Positions 7,340-11,772 of a stretch of 11,772 bases of DNA are shown piece after piece; positions within the stretch are counted from its first letter, which is position 1; each line of letters opens with the position of its first letter. Both the position numbers and the translations under genes were made by a program. This stretch comes from Heyndrickxia sporothermodurans (GTDB taxonomy: Bacteria; Bacillota; Bacilli; Bacillales; Bacillaceae_C). The DNA lies in NCBI RefSeq assembly GCF_016785185.1, contig NZ_JAEKDY010000110.1; one strand, given 5' to 3'. The notes beneath the pieces were generated by a model. The model ran no database searches. It worked only from the letters and a program-made list of their open reading frames with translations, and was not told the origin of the DNA.

Positions 7340-8602
7340 TTATAAAAAGAATCTTTGTATATCATTCCATGTAACGATTATCATCAACAGCATTAATAAC
7401 ATAAAACCTATAAAATGGACCATTCCTTCTTTTTGACGATCGATCGGTTTTCCTCTTAGCGCTTCTACTCCAAAAAATAGTAAACGACCGCCATCTAGTG
7501 CTGGAATAGGTAATAAGTTCATGATACCTAAGTTTATGCTTAATAATGCAGCCCATTTCATTAAAAAGATAATACCCGATTTAGCGACTACTTCTGTTGA
7601 TTTATAAATACCGACAGGTCCTGAGAGCATATCGATTGAAAATTGGCCTGTTACAAGTTTTCCAAGCATTCTAAAGATTTCAATCGTCCACTGGTATGTT
7701 TGCTCGACACCGTATGTCGCAACTTTTAATGGTGACTTTTGAACCGGGTTATTTACCCCAATTCTTCCAATTTCCTGATTACCTTCTTTTTCCGCCTTAG
7801 GTGTTACGGCAATATCTTTCGTTTGATTATTTCTTTCAATAGTAAACATTAATTCTTCGCCCGGATGCTTTTGGATGACTTCAACTATGTCTTCCCAACT
7901 AGAAATTTCCGAGCCATCAATGCTTATAATCGTATCCCCTTCATGTAAACCTGCTTGCTTTGCAGCACCATCAGGAGTTAACTTCCCCAGTACCGGGTCA
8001 TTGACAGGTACACCTTGAATAATGGCTAAAATAGTGAAAATAACAATCGCAAGAACAAAGTTCATCATTGGCCCAGCAAAAATAGTCATTGCACGATGAC
8101 CTAATGATTTCGATCCAAATTGTCTATCCCATGGGGCAATTTGCGTTTCAACACGATCTTCGACGATCACAGCGTCTTTTGTAATAGAAAAGGTTTTTAA
8201 AGTTTCATCTTCATCTCCCTCTTCATATCCTTTAATAATTAACTTGTGATCCAAATCAGATTCTTCCACCTCGATGGTACGAATATCCGCAAAGCGACTT
8301 TTTCCATTCACGACGATTTTATTAACTTCTTCTTTCTCGTTAAAAAGAAGTCCGACCCTTTGACCGGCTTTTAAATCACTCATTTCTTGATCTTCACCAG
8401 CCATACGAACATATCCGCCAATCGGTAATAACCTTATTGTATAAAGAGTTTCATTTTTTCTAAAAGATAATACTTTCGGACCAAATCCAATAGCAAATTC
8501 ACGAACCAAAATACCAGCTCGTTTCGCAAAATAAAAATGACCTGCTTCATGGAAAAATACTAATGCCCCGAAAATAATAATAAATGCGATTACAGTCGTC
8601 AA
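7340..8602 (-). CDS. rseP: Site-2 intramembrane zinc metalloprotease RseP/RasP
   Basis: This membrane protease cuts substrates within the bilayer. In B. subtilis, RasP processes the anti-sigma factor RsiW and clears signal-peptide remnants. The 420-residue protein has an N-terminal membrane helix with the zinc motif HEAGH (18-22), an extended Firmicute-type segment before the second helix (about 175-197), a PDZ domain (about 205-270, with GLHEGDTIISIDG) and a C-terminal membrane region with NLLPIPALDGG (362-372), where Asp370 supplies the third zinc ligand. B. subtilis has HELGH, and the Leu-to-Ala change keeps HExxH. The start is TTG at 8602, with AAGGTGG directly after the dxr stop and 9-nt spacing. 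An in-frame TGA two codons upstream rules out a longer version. It is probably co-transcribed with dxr and ends at a terminator. Confidence 0.96.
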   Translation of the reverse strand: MTTVIAFIIIFGALVFFHEAGHFYFAKRAGILVREFAIGFGPKVLSFRKNETLYTIRLLPIGGYVRMAGEDQEMSDLKAGQRVGLLFNEKEEVNKIVVNGKSRFADIRTIEVEESDLDHKLIIKGYEEGDEDETLKTFSITKDAVIVEDRVETQIAPWDRQFGSKSLGHRAMTIFAGPMMNFVLAIVIFTILAIIQGVPVNDPVLGKLTPDGAAKQAGLHEGDTIISIDGSEISSWEDIVEVIQKHPGEELMFTIERNNQTKDIAVTPKAEKEGNQEIGRIGVNNPVQKSPLKVATYGVEQTYQWTIEIFRMLGKLVTGQFSIDMLSGPVGIYKSTEVVAKSGIIFLMKWAALLSINLGIMNLLPIPALDGGRLLFFGVEALRGKPIDRQKEGMVHFIGFMLLMLLMIIVTWNDIQRFFL

Positions 8603-8618
8603 AATTCAAAACCACCTT

Positions 8619-9764
8619 TTATAAGAGTGAGTTTATATACGCTCTTGTTTCCTGATCTACCATTTTGATTGTATCAAGATCTGGATGATTAATCATATGA
8701 TGCTTTTCAAGTGCTTTTGAAACGAATTCATCAATCGTTAAAAAAGAAATTTTTCTATTTAAAAACGCATCAACTGCCATTTCATTTGCTGCATTTAAAA
8801 CGGTTGGCATTGTGCCTCCAACTCTCCCGGCTTCGTAGGCAAGTTTTAAACAAACGAAGCGATTTAAATCCATCTCTTCGAAATGTAATTTACCGATTTC
8901 AGCCAAATTCAATTTATGTCCCGATGTTAATGAGAGACGATCGGGATATGATAGTGCATACTGAATAGCGACTCTCATATCCGGTGTACCTAGCTGGGCT
9001 TTTACACTAGTATCCCGGAATTCAACCAGCGAATGAATGATACTTTCCCGATGCAATAATACATCTATTTTTTCATAAGGTACATTAAAAAGCCAATGTG
9101 CTTCGATGACTTCTAATCCTTTATTCATCATCGTGGCTGAGTCAATCGTAATTTTTGCGCCCATCGACCAATTCGGATGATTTAACGCTTGATCAACAGT
9201 AACATCTTTAAGTTCTTCGCGACTTTTATCTCGGAAACTACCGCCCGAAGCAGTAATGATGAGACGCTCAATATTTTTTTCTTTTTCGCCTTGTAAACAT
9301 TGAAATATCGCTGAATGCTCACTATCAACTGGCAAAATGCTTACCTCATTTGCCTTAGCTGCTTCCATAACGATGTGGCCTGCTGTTACAAGTGTTTCTT
9401 TATTTGCTAGGGCAATTGTTTTCTTTGCTTTAATTGCCTGTAAAGTCGGGAATAAACCAACACTTCCCATAACAGCATTAACAACGACATCGGTCTTTTC
9501 ATAGGCAGCAACTTCTACTAACCCATCGTCTCCATAGGAAAAACGGATATTGCTGCTAAATTCAGCTTTTAAACTTTCATAATCTGTTCGTTCTTTAACA
9601 GAAACAAGTTCAGGACTAAACTCCGCGATAATTTTTCTAGCAAGCTCAATATTTTTCCCAATAGAAAAAGCTACTAAGCGAAATTTATCTGAATGATTTC
9701 GAATTACATCCAATGTTTGCGTACCAATTGATCCGGTCGCTCCTAATAAACTTATATATTTCAT
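8619..9764 (-). CDS. dxr: 1-deoxy-D-xylulose 5-phosphate reductoisomerase
   Basis: Dxr converts 1-deoxy-D-xylulose 5-phosphate with NADPH to 2-C-methyl-D-erythritol 4-phosphate, the first committed step of the MEP isoprenoid pathway in the cytosol. It is the fosmidomycin target. The 381-residue protein has the N-terminal nucleotide-binding loop GATGSIG (8-14), NKETLVTAGH, metal-binding VDSEHS (146-151, Asp147 and Glu149), SGGSFRDK (173-180), HPNWSMG (196-202) and NKGLEVIEAH (214-223, Glu218 as third metal ligand). All expected catalytic motifs are present. The ATG at 9764 follows AGGAG by 8 nt. It lies 39 bp after cdsA and 16 bp before rseP, so it is probably read from the uppS-side promoter. 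Its product ultimately feeds UppS. Confidence 0.98.
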   Translation of the reverse strand: MKYISLLGATGSIGTQTLDVIRNHSDKFRLVAFSIGKNIELARKIIAEFSPELVSVKERTDYESLKAEFSSNIRFSYGDDGLVEVAAYEKTDVVVNAVMGSVGLFPTLQAIKAKKTIALANKETLVTAGHIVMEAAKANEVSILPVDSEHSAIFQCLQGEKEKNIERLIITASGGSFRDKSREELKDVTVDQALNHPNWSMGAKITIDSATMMNKGLEVIEAHWLFNVPYEKIDVLLHRESIIHSLVEFRDTSVKAQLGTPDMRVAIQYALSYPDRLSLTSGHKLNLAEIGKLHFEEMDLNRFVCLKLAYEAGRVGGTMPTVLNAANEMAVDAFLNRKISFLTIDEFVSKALEKHHMINHPDLDTIKMVDQETRAYINSLL

Positions 9765-9803
9765 CTTTTCAACTCCTAATTATAACACTAAAACCCTTCA
9801 TTT

Positions 9804-10601
9804 TCATTGGACAAAATGGAGTAAATGAAGTAGTGGCCAAACGAATAATAAACTATCGAATCGATCTAAAATCCCACCATGACCAGGTAAGATGTTACCA
9901 GAATCTTTTACACCGTATTGTCGTTTATAGGCTGATTCCACTAAATCCCCTATTTGTCCAAAAATAGCAACGACTGCTGAAACAACAATCAGCTGAATGA
10001 GGGAGGCATCTAAATTAGAAAATAGTGCGAATAGGATACCAACGATGATCGCACAAACAACTCCCCCTATTGCACCTTCTACGGTTTTATTAGGGCTTAT
10101 TTCTGGCCAAAGTTTTCTTTTACCTAAAGCACGTCCAATGAAATAAGCACCGGAATCAGTTGCCCAAATGGTAAATAAAGAATATAAAATATATGTAAGA
10201 CCATTATTTGCGTCACGTGTTTCGACAAAATAATAGAAACCCATACCTATATAAACTACCGTAAGTAACAAAAAGGATACATGGTCAAAAGTTGTTTTAT
10301 TTTTAGTGATAACAGTAATGACTAAAAATAGTAAAACGGCTATAAAAATATAATGCAGTTTCGTATAGCCAAAATGCTCAATTACATGAGTAAATTGTCT
10401 TGGAACTAGTATAATCCATAATAATAATAATGAAATGATACCTTGAATAGAAAAAATAGATAGTTTCCTCATCTTTAAAAGCTCATAAAGAGCTACCGTT
10501 CCCATTAAATAGGATAATATTACAAAAGGGATATTCCCATATATTACAATTGGTATGAATATTGCTGCTGCAATCACTGCTGTAATTATTCGTTGCTTCA
10601 C
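9804..10601 (-). CDS. cdsA: Phosphatidate cytidylyltransferase (CDP-diglyceride synthase)
   Basis: CdsA makes CDP-diacylglycerol from phosphatidic acid and CTP, the precursor of phosphatidylglycerol and related membrane lipids. The 265-residue protein is strongly hydrophobic, with membrane segments from residue 5 onward. It has WATDSGAYFIGRALGK (146-161), SPNKTVEG (169-176) and the family signature at 223-249, beginning SAYKRQYGVKDSG and ending LPGHGGILDRFD. The start is GTG at 10601, overlapping the uppS stop by 4 nt (GTGA). Its ribosome binding site GAGGG lies inside the uppS end with 9-nt spacing, which points to translational coupling. Length and order match the Bacillus homologue. Confidence 0.97.
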   Translation of the reverse strand: MKQRIITAVIAAAIFIPIVIYGNIPFVILSYLMGTVALYELLKMRKLSIFSIQGIISLLLLWIILVPRQFTHVIEHFGYTKLHYIFIAVLLFLVITVITKNKTTFDHVSFLLLTVVYIGMGFYYFVETRDANNGLTYILYSLFTIWATDSGAYFIGRALGKRKLWPEISPNKTVEGAIGGVVCAIIVGILFALFSNLDASLIQLIVVSAVVAIFGQIGDLVESAYKRQYGVKDSGNILPGHGGILDRFDSLLFVWPLLHLLHFVQ

Positions 10602-11395
10602 TTCTCATTACCCTCACTTTTTAAGCCACCGTATCGTCTTGATCTTTGTTGATATTCTTCAATTGCCTGCAGTAAATCTTCTTCACAAAAGTCAGGCCAT
10701 AAAACATCAGTAAAAACAAATTCAGTATATGCCATTTGCCAAAGCATAAAATTACTTAACCTGATTTCACCACTCGTACGAATAAGTAAATCGGGGTCTT
10801 GAAATTTTTTTGACATTAAATAATTTGAAAACAAATCTTCAGAAACATTTTTTTTGTCAATTGTGCCATTTTCCACATCACTAATAATATTTTGAACCGC
10901 ATTTATTATTTCATCCCTGCCACCATAATTAAGGGCAAAGTTTAAAATAAGCCCCGTATTATCGAGTGTATCATCAATCGCTTTTTGCACAGCCTTCATT
11001 GTATGTTCGGGTAATTGTTCTTTATGACCCATCATTTGCACTTTTACATTTTCTTCCACCAACTCAGGTAAAAAAGTACCGAGGAATTCCTCTGGAAGCT
11101 TCATTAAATAGTCAACTTCGTTTTTAGGTCTAATCCAATTTTCCGTAGAAAAAGCATAAAGCGTCAATACTTCAATTCCAAGATTGTTTGCAAAGCGTGT
11201 GATCGGTTTAACCTTTTTCATCCCTTCATGATGTCCAGCGATTCGCGGCAATGCACGTTTACTTGCCCACCTTCCATTCCCATCCATTATGATTGCGATA
11301 TGTTTTGGTAGACCATGTTTTTTTATGTTTTCAATTCTTTCTTCAATACTTTGAGTTCCTTTGGAAGTTTTTTTTAACTTCAACTTATTTAACAT
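10598..11395 (-). CDS. uppS: Undecaprenyl diphosphate synthase (cis-prenyltransferase)
   Basis: UppS condenses farnesyl diphosphate with isopentenyl diphosphates to form C55 undecaprenyl diphosphate, the lipid carrier for peptidoglycan and teichoic acid. The 265-residue protein has the conserved catalytic segment IAIIMDGNGRWA (33-44, Asp38), LPRIAGHHEGM (49-59), LTLYAFSTENW (77-87), LNFALNYGGR (151-160), LLIRTSGEIRLSNF (203-216) and FTDVLWPDF near the end. The ATG at 11395 was chosen because GGAGGG precedes it by 6 nt and it gives the Bacillus-like MLN start. An ATG at 11425 would add ten residues without a good ribosome binding site. Normally frr is directly upstream, but an IS66 element takes its place here. 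The end overlaps cdsA. Confidence 0.97.
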   Translation of the reverse strand: MLNKLKLKKTSKGTQSIEERIENIKKHGLPKHIAIIMDGNGRWASKRALPRIAGHHEGMKKVKPITRFANNLGIEVLTLYAFSTENWIRPKNEVDYLMKLPEEFLGTFLPELVEENVKVQMMGHKEQLPEHTMKAVQKAIDDTLDNTGLILNFALNYGGRDEIINAVQNIISDVENGTIDKKNVSEDLFSNYLMSKKFQDPDLLIRTSGEIRLSNFMLWQMAYTEFVFTDVLWPDFCEEDLLQAIEEYQQRSRRYGGLKSEGNEK

Positions 11396-11425
11396 AACTT
11401 GCCCTCCACTGGAATACTGCACCAA

Positions 11426-11454
11426 ATAATCTGTACCATATTATATAATATCAA
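11426..11454 (-). promoter_or_regulatory. Candidate uppS promoter with an embedded palindrome
   Basis: TTGATA (11449-11454) and GATTAT (11426-11431), separated by 17 nt, match sigma-A boxes at five and four of six positions. The start point would fall about 25 nt before the uppS ATG. The spacer and -35 contain a 14-bp perfect palindrome (11438-11451, ATATTATATAATAT) that also carries an alternative TATAAT at 11440-11445. Another 14-bp AT palindrome lies at 11518-11531. Such palindromes are common in AT-rich spacers. With the IS upstream, a local promoter is needed unless the IS supplies one. Confidence 0.38.
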
Positions 11455-11576
11455 AAAATCGCAGGAATATCTTTATTTACTATAAATTATGTATTGAATG
11501 TGATTTCTATTATAGATAATATAATTATATTTGAGAAGTTTTTCACGGTAATTATTTAGTTTGTAAGCGTAAAATA

Positions 11577-11603
11577 ATCCCCACCTGTCAACCAGATGGG
11601 GAT
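11577..11603 (-). terminator. Hairpin near the IS66 terminus, possible transposase terminator
   Basis: ATCCCCA-C-CTG (11577-11587) pairs with CAG-A-TGGGGAT (11593-11603), with one C/A mismatch and a 5-nt loop. In the minus-strand transcript it lies shortly after the transposase stop and is followed by TATTTT. It could stop transposase mRNA and limit read-through into uppS, or be part of the transposase-binding end of the element. Confidence 0.45.
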
Positions 11604-11610
11604 CGAGTTA

Positions 11611-11772
11611 TTATTTAGGTAAGTTTTTAAAATCTATGCAAACGATTGGAAGTGTTGTTGACCAAGGCAGTACTTTATCCAGGGCATTTTTATCTGTCAG
11701 ATCAATGTTAGGTAACTTCTCAAATAAATAGCGAAGGTAATAATATGGGTTTAGGCCATTTTCCTTTGCTGT
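11611..11772 (-). CDS. IS66-family transposase, C-terminal fragment
   Basis: The last 53 codons of a transposase are visible before a TAA stop (11611-11613); the rest lies beyond the right edge. The residues include AKENGLNPYYYLRYLFEKLP and a late ALDKVLPWS, which match the conserved C-terminal region of IS66 DDE transposases (the IS66_C domain: AK.NGLNP..YL..LL..LPN followed by a LLPW motif). The catalytic DDE residues are outside the window, so activity cannot be judged. It is on the same strand as uppS and about 215 bp upstream of it. Confidence 0.85.
   Translation of the reverse strand, partial: TAKENGLNPYYYLRYLFEKLPNIDLTDKNALDKVLPWSTTLPIVCIDFKNLPK

Larger units (their letters stand above)
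11563..11772 (-). mobile_element. End of an IS66-family insertion sequence, running off the right edge
   Basis: Moving right from the uppS spacer, the element appears to begin at GTAAGCGTAAAATAATCC (11563-11580). IS66-family termini typically begin with GTAA, often GTAAGCG. A transposase C-terminus lies just inside. The eight bases outside, TTTAGTTT (11555-11562), would be one copy of the expected 8-bp target duplication, but the other end is outside the window, so this cannot be confirmed. Confidence 0.72.

Noticed and set aside
8548..8550. Altered zinc motif in RseP (HEAGH rather than HELGH)
   Set aside because: The HExxH ligands are intact and the variable residue differs widely in the family, so no loss of function is implied.
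9764..9790. Extended -10 sequence TGTTATAAT just before dxr
   Set aside because: Transcription would start inside or after the dxr ribosome binding site, and there is no credible -35; it is probably chance in an AT-rich gap.
95..11562. Shared TATTTAGTTT near both window edges, suggesting one duplicated target site
   Set aside because: Ten AT-rich bases are expected to recur by chance. The left-edge sequence shows no IS66 terminus, so the two are not paired ends of one element.

Overview
The window is ordinary low-GC Firmicute chromosome, most likely from a Bacillaceae member (Bacillus sensu lato). The basis is the near-collinear match of the protein sequences to what I remember of Bacillus subtilis UppS, CdsA, Dxr, RasP/RseP, PolC, RimP, NusA, YlxR and YlxQ. 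A Gram-positive PolC with an internal exonuclease and strong purine-rich ribosome binding sites agree with this. All nine complete genes lie on the minus strand, so the biological reading direction is from high to low coordinates.

Layout in reading direction. The high edge (11563-11772) holds the 3' end of an IS66-family transposase and a probable IS terminus. It takes the place of frr, the usual neighbour of uppS. An AT-rich spacer with a candidate promoter leads into uppS-cdsA-dxr-rseP (11395-7340), a tightly packed isoprenoid, phospholipid and membrane-protease block that ends at a hairpin terminator near 7306-7333. The usual proS gene is absent between rseP and polC. polC (7167-2848) appears to be its own transcription unit. 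After it come a partly tandem, strongly palindromic repeat (2671-2832) and a clear terminator (2584-2610). Next is the translation and transcription operon rimP-nusA-ylxR-ylxQ (2496-126), with an unusually wide rimP-nusA gap holding a hairpin. infB, expected directly after ylxQ, is missing from 1-125; an unassigned segment, possibly the end of another mobile element, lies there.

How the genes work together. Dxr makes MEP-pathway isoprenoid precursors. UppS turns them into undecaprenyl diphosphate for cell-wall synthesis. CdsA makes CDP-diacylglycerol for phospholipids. RseP cleaves membrane proteins within the bilayer. PolC is the replicative polymerase. RimP matures the 30S subunit, NusA controls elongation and termination, and YlxR and YlxQ are small RNA-binding proteins of the same operon.

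I found no new multi-gene system. The points worth a second look are the structured repeat after polC, the three places where conserved synteny is broken (frr side, proS, infB), and the expanded rimP-nusA leader. Mobile DNA at one edge and possibly at the other suggests this may be a contig that ended in repeated sequence.
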